Below the pieces are notes generated by a model. The model saw nothing but the letters and a program-made list of their open reading frames with translations, ran no database searches and had not been told where the DNA came from. This document shows positions 8,308 to 15,444 of a DNA stretch of 31,881 bases, in pieces. A program made the translations under genes and the position numbers. Source of the stretch: a virus; IMG/VR virus record IMGVR_UViG_3300046750_000091, positions 1 through 31,881 of that record. One strand, given 5' to 3'. The first letter of the stretch is position 1. Each line of letters starts with the position of its first letter.

Positions 8308-8504
8308 ACTTGTTGCAGGAAAAAATGTTTACGGACAAAGAGACTGTGGCAAAGAGACTTGCGGTGTGCGGCTCTTGTCCTAGAAAAAAACTATCTAGGA
8401 TTGTAAAAGTCTGGTCATACTGTGCTGAATGCCACTGTCCTTTAAAAGCAAAGACAGTTTTAAAAAGAGAAAGCTGCCCATTAGGAAAATGGAACTTTGT
8501 CTAG
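8304..8504 (+). CDS. Cysteine-rich mini-protein, probable zinc binder
   Basis: A 66-residue basic protein with CxxC (residues 22-25), then YCAECHC (Cys at 39, 42 and 44) and a final CPLG (Cys 58). The CxxC plus CxxCxC pairing and the KxxxCPLGKW ending resemble a small conserved zinc-ribbon-like family often found next to fibre and oxygenase genes in marine phages (recalled, no search). The first eight residues overlap nothing else. The start overlaps the preceding stop by four bases, and the last 8 bases overlap the next TTG start. Function is unknown. Metal binding is an inference from the cysteine spacing. Confidence 0.7.
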   Translation: MNLLQEKMFTDKETVAKRLAVCGSCPRKKLSRIVKVWSYCAECHCPLKAKTVLKRESCPLGKWNFV

Positions 8505-9069
8505 TAGTATTCTTGTTGGTTCTTTCGGCCTACCTGATTCCTTTATAGATTATATTAATGGTGCGGATTTTCCTTGGAACTACGTTCATAGATCTACATC
8601 AGACGGCCTTTCATTTATGGGCCATACGCTTGTTTGCCGTAAAGATGAAGATCGTTGGAAGCCTAACTCAGAACATTGGCCCACGGTTTACAAAGCGTTT
8701 GCTGCATTCTGTGATCGAAACAACATTGAGTTTACTGAAATTCAACGTTGTGCAATTAACATGACTTTTTCTCGTCCTGACTATCCTTGTAGTGATGCAC
8801 ATGTGGATAAAACAACAGATCACAAAGTTCTTTTAGTCTACTTGAACTCTGATTGCACAGGGGACACTATAATCTACAGTGATACATACAAGCAGGGAAC
8901 AACGGGGGTTGCATTTTTTGACACAAAAGAGTTTAATGAGCTCAAAGAAATTAAAAGAATAAGCCCAGAAAAAAACAAAGCTGTTGTTTTTGACGGGGCT
9001 CATTATCATGCAGCAGAGTTTCCTGTTGCGGGGCAAAGAAGGCTAGTTTTAGTAGCTAACTTTAGATAG
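8497..9069 (+). CDS. 2-oxoglutarate/Fe(II)-dependent oxygenase-like protein 1
   Basis: A 190-residue double-stranded beta-helix candidate. HxD is at His102-Val-Asp104 in DAHVDK, the distal His is best placed at His171 in HYHAAEFP, and the co-substrate Arg at 181/182 in GQRRLVLVANF. These make up the iron facial triad and 2-oxoglutarate site. The family uses O2 to hydroxylate or oxidise a substrate, here unknown. It starts at TTG 8497 inside the previous gene; no in-frame ATG or GTG precedes the conserved region. It is the first of three successive oxygenase-like genes whose sequences differ greatly, so they are not a recent tandem duplication. Confidence 0.75.
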   Translation: MSSSILVGSFGLPDSFIDYINGADFPWNYVHRSTSDGLSFMGHTLVCRKDEDRWKPNSEHWPTVYKAFAAFCDRNNIEFTEIQRCAINMTFSRPDYPCSDAHVDKTTDHKVLLVYLNSDCTGDTIIYSDTYKQGTTGVAFFDTKEFNELKEIKRISPEKNKAVVFDGAHYHAAEFPVAGQRRLVLVANFR

Positions 9070-9077
9070 GGGGGCAC

Positions 9078-9641
9078 ATGCCTAACGAAATTATCTACTG
9101 GCAGTGGGAAAAAGAAATTTCTCCAGAAGTTTGCACTCGGTTAATTTCCGAGAACAGACGAAACCTACAAGCAGCCAGAACCGTAGGGCCCGGTGGTCAA
9201 GATATGGTGGTAGACAGGCGAAGGAGTAGAGTAAACTTTGACGTAACCACTGAGGTTGAGGAAATGTGTTTGCATTATTTGTGGCTTGCAAACAGAGATG
9301 CCTTTGGATTTGACCTGTGGCCTAACGAAAAAAATAGAAACTTTAAGGCTCAGTTTTTAGAGTATAACGCAGAAGAAAAGGGCCATTTTGATTGGCATCA
9401 AGATAGTTACCACCACGGGACTGCACGTTCCAACCGGAAGCTAACTCTGATTTGCCAATTAACTGATCCTAGTGAATATAAGGGCGGAGAACTAGATATA
9501 GGTATGGGCGGTGTTCCGTTAAGACCGGGACAAGGGACCATTGTAGTGTTCCCAAGCTACATGATTCACAGGATTAGTCCTGTGACCGAAGGCAGGCGCA
9601 ACTCTTTTGTTGCTTGGGTAGAAGGACCGGAGTGGAAATAA
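9078..9641 (+). CDS. 2-oxoglutarate/Fe(II)-dependent oxygenase 2 (prolyl-hydroxylase-like)
   Basis: A 187-residue protein with a complete 2OG-Fe(II) oxygenase core: Tyr96 and Gly102 leading to His107-Gln-Asp109 (HFDWHQDSY), a GGELDIG strand after the metal site, distal His164 in YMIHRISPV, and Arg173/174 with FVAW. The layout is the prolyl-4-hydroxylase/PiuC-like fold, soluble and cytoplasmic. Substrates in this fold include peptidyl proline, other side chains and small molecules, so the substrate here is open. A GGGGGG stretch lies just before ATG 9078. The TAA overlaps the next ATG (TAATG), which suggests coupled production with oxygenase 3. Confidence 0.85.
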   Translation: MPNEIIYWQWEKEISPEVCTRLISENRRNLQAARTVGPGGQDMVVDRRRSRVNFDVTTEVEEMCLHYLWLANRDAFGFDLWPNEKNRNFKAQFLEYNAEEKGHFDWHQDSYHHGTARSNRKLTLICQLTDPSEYKGGELDIGMGGVPLRPGQGTIVVFPSYMIHRISPVTEGRRNSFVAWVEGPEWK

Positions 9642-10186
9642 TGAGCTTAGAACAAGAAGAATTTTTAAAAGAACACGGATACTTTGTTGTACATGATGTG
9701 ATGCCAAAGGACGTGTGTGAGAATCTTGCAAAAGAATTTGCGCGTGATGCAGAGTATATTGGGGTTAAAGATGACCTATGTCCGTCTGTTAATGGTTTAT
9801 ATAACCACATGCCTTTTGTCAGAACTTTAGTTGGTTTAGTGCCGCACATAAGTCATTTAGTGGGTGAAGCTGTTTTGCCAACATATGCTTATGCCCGTCA
9901 CTACAATCATCAGGGGGCTGATCTAAAAAGGCACAAAGACCGTCCAGCCTGCGAGTTAAGCATGACTCTTAACATACGAAAAACGCACGATTGGCCTATT
10001 TGGTTAACGGATCGTAAGGGTAACGATGTGTCGATTGACTTGCCCGTAGGCTCTGGGTTATTATACCACGGAATAGAACTCGAACATTGGCGTCACCCGT
10101 ATACAGGATCAGATCATATTAATGTGTTTTTGCATTGGGTGAGGGCTTTTGGGGCGTACTCGAACTACGTTTTTGACAGGGGCTGA
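9641..10186 (+). CDS. 2-oxoglutarate/Fe(II)-dependent oxygenase-like protein 3
   Basis: A 181-residue protein counted from ATG 9641. I rejected the longer frame from 9614, which would overlap oxygenase 2. The start DxxGYFVVHDVMPKDVC-like N-terminus resembles phytanoyl-CoA/2OG oxygenases. The metal site is His98-Lys-Asp100 (LKRHKDRPACELS). The distal His is probably His149 in LEHWRHPYTG, and HINVFLHWV is the closing strand. The usual Arg is replaced by, or shifted toward, Arg151/His165, so activity needs testing. It is followed by a 57-base gap, the largest in this half of the window, so it ends the accessory island. Confidence 0.7.
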   Translation: MSLEQEEFLKEHGYFVVHDVMPKDVCENLAKEFARDAEYIGVKDDLCPSVNGLYNHMPFVRTLVGLVPHISHLVGEAVLPTYAYARHYNHQGADLKRHKDRPACELSMTLNIRKTHDWPIWLTDRKGNDVSIDLPVGSGLLYHGIELEHWRHPYTGSDHINVFLHWVRAFGAYSNYVFDRG

Positions 10187-10220
10187 TAGACTCTAGCAAA
10201 AACCAAGACGTTAGTGTATG

Positions 10221-10238
10221 ATCCCTATAACAGGGGAT
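10221..10238 (+). promoter_or_regulatory. Hairpin covering the ribosome site of the tail hub gene
   Basis: ATCCC at 10221-10225 can pair with GGGAT at 10234-10238, with an extra U-G pair and a 6-base loop. The 3' arm contains AGGGGA, the only good ribosome site for ATG 10244. It sits in the one real gap (10187-10243) between the oxygenase island and the tail hub gene, so it could tune translation of the large structural genes. No clear sigma-70 promoter could be assigned in the gap. Confidence 0.35.
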
Positions 10239-10243
10239 TGTAT

Positions 10244-12103
10244 ATGACTCTTCAAAAACTTCAATTTAAACCTGGGTTTATCCAAGATGTTACCGATTAC
10301 ACCAGTGAGGGTGGATGGCGAACAGGGGATAAAGTCCGGTTTACTCTGGGTTTTCCAGAAACAATCGGTGGATGGTCTCGGTTTACAACAGGAACTATGC
10401 TCGGGACGTGCCGAAATCTGCATGTATTCAGCACTCTTACTGGTACAAACTATGTTGGTGCGGGTACAAACTTAAAGCTTTACATCGTATCTGGTTCCGA
10501 CCCAATAGATATTACGCCTATAAGACTTACTACTGCCGCAGGTGATGCAACGTTTGGTGCAACAAACGGGAGTGACGTAATAACTGTTACAGACACCGCG
10601 CATGGTGCAATACTTAATGACTTTGTAACCTTTAGCGGAGCAGTATCTCTTGGTGGAACAATTACTGCTGCAGTATTAAACAAAGAATATCAAATTACGT
10701 CAGTTCCTGACGCTAATACATACACGATTACGGCTTCTGTTAATGCAAATGGAAGTGACACAGGCAATGGTGGTAGCAGCGTTGTTGCAACATACCAAAT
10801 CAACACGGGTTTGAACACGGTGGTTTCCGGATCTGGTTGGGGCGCGGGTTATTGGGGCCGTAGCACTTGGAGTTCCGCAGCCGATACTAGCGTTGCAGGC
10901 AGTCAGCTTCGGCTTTGGTCAATGGACAACTTTGGAGAAGATCTTCTTTCGAATGTCCGAGGCGGCGGCATCTATTACTGGGATTCCTCTAATGGCACAG
11001 GCGCAAGGGCCGTGGACATTACCACTATTAGTGGCGCAACAAGCCCACCTCAAGTTGCCAATATTGTTCTTGTGTCTGAAAGAGATCGACATGCTTTGGC
11101 TTTCGGGTGTGATCCGCAGGCAGACGCAGGCAATCAAGACCCTTTGACTATCAGGTTCTCGAACCAAGGATCTGTATCAGATTGGGCGGCTACCGCAACA
11201 AACACTGCGGGAGAACTTAGAATAGGCACAGGAACTGAAATTGTTGCTGCAGTACAAACCAAACAGCAAATTATTGTGATCACAGATAGATCTGTATCTG
11301 CGATGCAGTTTATTGGAACTCCGTTTACTTTTGGTATTACGGAAGTTTCTACCAACACTTCTATCATTTCTCAGAACTCAGCTATAGCATTTGGTGATTT
11401 TGTTTTCTGGATGGGCGACAGGGTGTTCTATCAATACGATGGTAACGTGAAAATTATCCCATGCCCGATTCAAGAATATATTTTTGACAATATAAACCTT
11501 GATCAACTGTCTAAAGTTGTAGCTGCCAACAACAGCAAGTTCAACGAGATTTGGTGGTTTTATCCATCAAAAGGAAATCTCAACAACGATAGCTATGTAG
11601 TGTATAACTACGCGGATCAGACTTGGTACTTCGGAACGTTAGATAGAACTGCTTGGACCGAGCACGGAGTTTCTGGATTTCCTTTAGCCGCGTCTCCGGA
11701 TGGTTATATTTATTCTCATGAAATTGGAATGTCTGACGGTAGCACTAACCCTCCTAGCCCAATCAACGGATACATTGAATCTAGCAGCTTTGACATAGGT
11801 GAGGGCGACCAGTTTATGGCAATTCGTAGGATTATACCTGACGTTGGATTTAGGGCATCTACTGGAACTCCTACCGCAACGTTTACATTAAACGCAAAAG
11901 ATTATCCAGGGGGAGGAGTTGAGCAGACAGAAAGTGGATCAGCCACGCGCACTTCCTCAACACCTGTTGAGAAATTTACAAATCAAATCGACGTGCGTCT
12001 TCGTGGTAGGTCTGTGTCTTTGAAGGTCGAGTCAAACGAGGTTGGGACTCAGTGGAGATTAGGTTCACCACGGGTTGACATACGACCAGATGGGAGACGA
12101 TAA
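10244..12103 (+). CDS. Tail hub/nozzle-type protein, P22 gp10-like (DNA stabilisation)
   Basis: A 620-residue protein from ATG 10244 (AGGGGA 6 bases upstream). I rejected the GTG at 10214, which has no ribosome site. The N-terminus LQKLQFKPGFIQDVTDYTSE with GGWRTGDKVRF, FPETIGGWSRF and CRNLHVF is the conserved start of marine-phage proteins related to P22-type packaged-DNA stabilisation or tail nozzle proteins (recalled). Trp-rich beta segments follow in the middle (GRSTWSSA; WSMDNFGEDL; NFGEDLLSNVRGGGIYYWD), as expected for a beta-propeller. A C-terminal beta domain closes it. P22 gp10 is about 470 residues; this one is longer. It closes the channel below the adaptor ring. Confidence 0.65.
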   Translation: MTLQKLQFKPGFIQDVTDYTSEGGWRTGDKVRFTLGFPETIGGWSRFTTGTMLGTCRNLHVFSTLTGTNYVGAGTNLKLYIVSGSDPIDITPIRLTTAAGDATFGATNGSDVITVTDTAHGAILNDFVTFSGAVSLGGTITAAVLNKEYQITSVPDANTYTITASVNANGSDTGNGGSSVVATYQINTGLNTVVSGSGWGAGYWGRSTWSSAADTSVAGSQLRLWSMDNFGEDLLSNVRGGGIYYWDSSNGTGARAVDITTISGATSPPQVANIVLVSERDRHALAFGCDPQADAGNQDPLTIRFSNQGSVSDWAATATNTAGELRIGTGTEIVAAVQTKQQIIVITDRSVSAMQFIGTPFTFGITEVSTNTSIISQNSAIAFGDFVFWMGDRVFYQYDGNVKIIPCPIQEYIFDNINLDQLSKVVAANNSKFNEIWWFYPSKGNLNNDSYVVYNYADQTWYFGTLDRTAWTEHGVSGFPLAASPDGYIYSHEIGMSDGSTNPPSPINGYIESSSFDIGEGDQFMAIRRIIPDVGFRASTGTPTATFTLNAKDYPGGGVEQTESGSATRTSSTPVEKFTNQIDVRLRGRSVSLKVESNEVGTQWRLGSPRVDIRPDGRR

Positions 12104-12357
12104 TGTCTACGACTAACATTACAATCCCGTATTTTGCAAAAGCTCCGGACTTATACAGCCCAGAGTACACTGCACAGGTAACGCGCCAGTTCTCTTTGTT
12201 GGCGCAACAGCTAGTAAACCCCGGTCCTATACGGGCTGAGACCCTTAATTTATCAGGTCTTGGGGTATACGCAAACAACACTGCAGCAAAAGCTGGCGGT
12301 TTGGTCGAAGATGATGTATATAAGACATCAACAGGTGAATTGAGGATAGTGGTATGA
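12103..12357 (+). CDS. Small virion-region protein, unknown
   Basis: An 84-residue protein. Its ATG overlaps the previous TAA (TAATG) and its TGA overlaps the next ATG (ATGA), giving strong context for a real gene. The sequence has a helical centre (VTRQFSLLAQQLVNP) and a C-terminal beta hairpin (GLVEDDVYKTSTGELRIVV) like the short strands that end phage collar or fibre-linking proteins. No catalytic or metal-binding motif is seen. It may be a minor tail component. Confidence 0.65.
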   Translation: MSTTNITIPYFAKAPDLYSPEYTAQVTRQFSLLAQQLVNPGPIRAETLNLSGLGVYANNTAAKAGGLVEDDVYKTSTGELRIVV

Positions 12358-12506
12358 GTGATTCAGAAAGAACTCCCGAAGAAATTGAAGAGTTAAATAG
12401 ACGTAGAGAAATGAGCGGGACTCCTGCAAAAGGCGATAAACCTGCGTCAAAAGACGTTACCGCCTCTGTTACGGGACCTGATCCAATGGGTGGGGGTGTC
12501 TGGTAA
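12354..12506 (+). CDS. 50-residue acidic/basic mini-protein
   Basis: A 50-residue open frame from ATG 12354 (overlapping the previous TGA as ATGA) to TAA 12504-12506 (overlapping the next ATG as TAATG). Both junctions follow the exact coupling pattern of the surrounding genes, so it is very probably translated although short. The N-terminal half is charged (SDSERTPEEIEELNRRRE). The C-terminus ends in a turn-rich GPDPMGGGVW. It may be disordered with a helix at residues 8-20. Function is unknown; it could be a scaffold or linker for the glycine-zipper protein coded next. Confidence 0.6.
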   Translation: MSDSERTPEEIEELNRRREMSGTPAKGDKPASKDVTASVTGPDPMGGGVW

Positions 12507-13282
12507 TGGGTCTCTTATCTTCGTTAGGTAGTCTTGTAGGAATGGCAGTTGGTGGTCCTGTAGGGGCCGCAGTTGGTGGTGGGATTGGAACCTTGGGAGA
12601 GGGCGGATCTTTATCAGATGCTCTTAGCTCTGGTATAGGTAACGCATTAACGGCAGGAACTTTAGGAAAAGCTGGATTAATTGGTAACGCTCTTGGCGGC
12701 GGTGCAAGCGCAGCGACTCGAGGCGCAGGCATAGCTTCTTTGTTTGGCGGTTCTATGGGCGGCATGATGGGCGGTGCTCAACCAATGAGTGCAATAGCAA
12801 GTGGTGCTATGGGTAACGCAGGCGGATACGGTCCTATGCAAGGCGGCATAGCTCAAAACTTAATGCAGGGCATTGGAATAACAGACGCTAACGGGCAGAC
12901 TAATCCTCTTATGGGCGGTATTATGCGTGAGATGTTGTATCAACAACGCAGACCACGGTTCGAGAATCTGATGTCCGACACAGAAATGGCACAGTACAAT
13001 ACAGGGGAAAGACGCCCCGACTACAGAGGGACAGCGGTCCCAGGTACTCCTCGGGTTCAGACTCGAGCCATGGGTGGAATGATCGAGGGCCCCGGATCAG
13101 GGACCAGTGACTCTATTCCCGCAACTATTTATCAGAACGGTGGCCCTGTCCAAGAGGCTCGTCTATCTGATGGTGAGTTCGTAATGACTGCAGATGCTGT
13201 TAAAGGCGCAGGCGGTGGAAATAGAGGCGCAGGCGCAGCTAAGATGTACGAACTTATGAACCAATTTGAACGGAGGGCTTAA
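12506..13282 (+). CDS. Glycine-zipper internal virion/ejection-type protein
   Basis: A 258-residue protein. Residues 1-100 are a glycine zipper rich in small residues (LVGMAVGGPVGAAVGGGIGTL; SSGIGNALTAGTLGKAG), suited to insert into or span a membrane. A Met/Gly-rich stretch follows (GGSMGGMMGG). Near the C-terminus, ARLSDGEFVMTADAVKGAGG resembles the SDGEFVM/PGEFVL motif of phage tail-length or internal proteins. In podoviruses such proteins leave the capsid and help DNA cross the envelope. The neighbours are virion proteins on both sides. A 98-codon antisense frame here only mirrors the Gly/Ala codons. Confidence 0.65.
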   Translation: MGLLSSLGSLVGMAVGGPVGAAVGGGIGTLGEGGSLSDALSSGIGNALTAGTLGKAGLIGNALGGGASAATRGAGIASLFGGSMGGMMGGAQPMSAIASGAMGNAGGYGPMQGGIAQNLMQGIGITDANGQTNPLMGGIMREMLYQQRRPRFENLMSDTEMAQYNTGERRPDYRGTAVPGTPRVQTRAMGGMIEGPGSGTSDSIPATIYQNGGPVQEARLSDGEFVMTADAVKGAGGGNRGAGAAKMYELMNQFERRA

Positions 13283-13285
13283 CTT

Positions 13286-14407
13286 ATGGCGACTGAAAAC
13301 GAGTACATCACCAAGAGTATGAACCTCCTTCCTGAGTATCAGGAGATGTTTCTTAAAGATTTATTAGCAAACATTTACCAAACAGATGAAGACACAGGCG
13401 AGATATCTGGTATCGCGGCTGTAAGTCCATTGTATGGCGAAGCAGTTTTAGATGCAGAAGGCAATCCAATGTTCGAGGCTGCAGACGGCAGCGGTTTTAC
13501 TTCGGATCCTTCATTAGCAAAGACAGATCAGTACGGTACTCCTATCGAAGGAACTCAAGGTGGCGTTGCTGCCCCTGACGTAATGCGTTTTACAGACGCA
13601 CAGACGGATGCTATCCGTCGAATGACAGGTTACACTGACCCCGAAACAGGGGAAGTTGTTTATGAAAGCGGCCTTGGTGCATACCAACCTTATTTAAACA
13701 AAGCAGAAGAAACCTACGACAAAGGTATAGCTTCTATTGCTGGTAGTACTGGTGCGTATGATCCTACTTCATATAAAGAATTTTACGATCCATTCGTAGA
13801 AGACGTGATCGATGTAACTATGCAAGACATAGATCGAGCGGGTCAGATAGAAAACATGGATCAACGTGCTCAGTCTGTTGGTGCTGGAGCGTTTGGCGGG
13901 TCTCGTCAAGCCATCCAAGAATCCGAACTGCAGCGAAATATTATGGATCAGAAGGCGAGAACTGGTGCTCAACTTCGTTCTGCAGCATATACTGGTGCTC
14001 AGAACCAAGCTCAGTCTGCTTTCGAAAACCAAATGAAACGCGGTCAGAGTGCAGGTCAACTGTTCCAAGGTCTAGGAACTGGCATCGGAGCACTCGGGGA
14101 AGCAGCCCAAGGTCTAGGCATGACAGACATAAACTCGTTGTTTAATGTCGGTCAGCTTGAGCAAAACCAACTTCAAAAAGAATATGATGTACAACGTGCA
14201 GGTCAACTCGAGGAAGCATACGAGCCTTTCTCTAGGTTCTCCTACATGAGAGACATCCTGTCGGGTGTCCCATCAAGCGGCACTTCTTTGGCAGCGGCGG
14301 CTACACCACAAGCCAGCCCCATGAGCAACGTAATGGCAGGGGCAAACATATACGGTGGCGCACAAGGACAAGGAAACATTTTTGGCGGGTTAGGTAAACT
14401 CGTCTAA
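13286..14407 (+). CDS. Internal virion protein candidate
   Basis: A 373-residue protein. The N-terminal portion has EYITKSMNLLPEYQEMFLKDLL and an acidic beta-rich middle containing the repeated EGNPxFEAxDGSG-like turns. Residues about 200-270 form a Gln/Ala-rich helical core (AFGGSRQAIQESELQRNIMD, then GAQLRSAAYTGAQNQAQSAF) that looks like a coiled-coil or ejection-channel segment, followed by GQLFQGLGTGIGALGEAAQGLG, a small-residue amphipathic stretch. The combination of a Gln/Ala helix and glycine zipper is typical of podovirus core proteins. GGAGG about 10 bases upstream supports ATG 13286. Confidence 0.6.
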   Translation: MATENEYITKSMNLLPEYQEMFLKDLLANIYQTDEDTGEISGIAAVSPLYGEAVLDAEGNPMFEAADGSGFTSDPSLAKTDQYGTPIEGTQGGVAAPDVMRFTDAQTDAIRRMTGYTDPETGEVVYESGLGAYQPYLNKAEETYDKGIASIAGSTGAYDPTSYKEFYDPFVEDVIDVTMQDIDRAGQIENMDQRAQSVGAGAFGGSRQAIQESELQRNIMDQKARTGAQLRSAAYTGAQNQAQSAFENQMKRGQSAGQLFQGLGTGIGALGEAAQGLGMTDINSLFNVGQLEQNQLQKEYDVQRAGQLEEAYEPFSRFSYMRDILSGVPSSGTSLAAAATPQASPMSNVMAGANIYGGAQGQGNIFGGLGKLV

Positions 14408-14421
14408 GGCAGGGCATAAGC

Positions 14422-15444
14422 ATGGATAACGTATACAACCGCAGTCTATTCTCTAAGAACAACAGGCCTGCTCGACAAAAGTTGCAGAAGATGGGCGGGA
14501 TTATGGCCTCATCTCCCGAGCTTATGCAAGCGGCACAGAGAGTTGGTAGTACACCTGATCAGAATATGGGTGGAGCAGGGGCTAGTAAAATGGCGAATCT
14601 TGGACCTCCGCCTATGCCTATGGCTCCTCCCATGCCTATGCCTAGCTCAGTTCAAATGCCAACTCCTCCTATGAAACCTATGGCGTATGTCGAGGGCGGA
14701 GAAGTAGAGGCTGTAGACATTACAAAAACTCCGACAACATCTTTGAATAATCCAGGGTTTGCCACTGAGTTTGAGAAATACTTAGGTACGACTCCTATGT
14801 TGGCAAACAAATTAGACAAGGCTTTTGATTCTAGAGAAGAAGCGGCGGCGGAAGCGGCAAAAACTAAAGATGCTATTGACGCTGCAATCGCCACAGAAAA
14901 TACAGAAAACATTGTTAACACGGTCTTAGATCAGGCAGGGATGCCTTTGAACGAGGACTCTAAGAAAGAGTTTGCTCGGTCCGTGTTCGGGATGGAAGAT
15001 GTGAACGACATCGATGAGATAAATAAACGTATTGCAGACGTGGCTATCGGATCATCAATCGGCAAAGGCCCAGACGCTTTTGCAGAAGCAGTGATACTTG
15101 GTCTAGGTGAATACAAGAAAACTGCTACGGCCCGTGCCGCTGCTAAGTCAGGCGGAAAGTCAGGCATGTCACCTCTTGAGCCTTTCGCAGATGCGGTTCG
15201 TGATCTCGCAGGTAAACTTGTGGCTGCTCGAGGCGTTGATATTGATACTGCAATGCAGCAAGCCGCTGCAGCATTAGCTCCGTACTACGGTGCTGGTGGC
15301 GGTGTTCCGGTTACATCCCCGTCAGGTCCTAGCTTAGACGAGCGAAGAACATTGGTTGAGCAAGCTTTAAAACAACAGCCTGATAAACGAGAGTTGATTC
15401 TTAAACAAGCTGAACAAGATGGTGTTAACATCGAGGGGCTATAA
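14422..15444 (+). CDS. Internal virion protein candidate, Met/Pro-rich N-terminus
   Basis: A 340-residue protein. Residues 1-90 are basic then Met/Pro-rich and probably disordered (PPPMPMAPPMPMP at about 55-75). The rest is an Ala-rich, mixed-charge helical protein (REEAAAEAAKTKDAIDAAIATE; LAGKLVAARGVDIDTAMQQ). The C-terminal helix is Gln/Lys-rich (EQALKQQPDKRELILKQAEQD). It lies between a glycine-zipper pair and the giant virion protein, in the order common for internal core proteins. The TAA overlaps the next ATG (TAATG). No enzymatic motif or transglycosylase signature was seen. Confidence 0.6.
   Translation: MDNVYNRSLFSKNNRPARQKLQKMGGIMASSPELMQAAQRVGSTPDQNMGGAGASKMANLGPPPMPMAPPMPMPSSVQMPTPPMKPMAYVEGGEVEAVDITKTPTTSLNNPGFATEFEKYLGTTPMLANKLDKAFDSREEAAAEAAKTKDAIDAAIATENTENIVNTVLDQAGMPLNEDSKKEFARSVFGMEDVNDIDEINKRIADVAIGSSIGKGPDAFAEAVILGLGEYKKTATARAAAKSGGKSGMSPLEPFADAVRDLAGKLVAARGVDIDTAMQQAAAALAPYYGAGGGVPVTSPSGPSLDERRTLVEQALKQQPDKRELILKQAEQDGVNIEGL

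Noticed and set aside
10214-10243. GTG start and promoter-like TATGAT upstream of the tail hub gene
   Set aside because: The GTG has no ribosome site. TATGAT lacks a fitting -35 and would leave a leader shorter than the ribosome site.
12469-12765. 98-codon antisense open frame opposite the glycine-zipper gene
   Set aside because: Pro/Ala-rich mirror of Gly/Ala codons; the plus-strand genes here have consistent stop/start coupling.
569-14226. A 16-base identical string (CGAGGAAGCATACGAG) near 569 and near 14211
   Set aside because: Both copies lie in coding sequence for Glu-Glu-Ala-Tyr-Glu in unrelated genes; a chance match is likely, and no flanking repeat structure exists.
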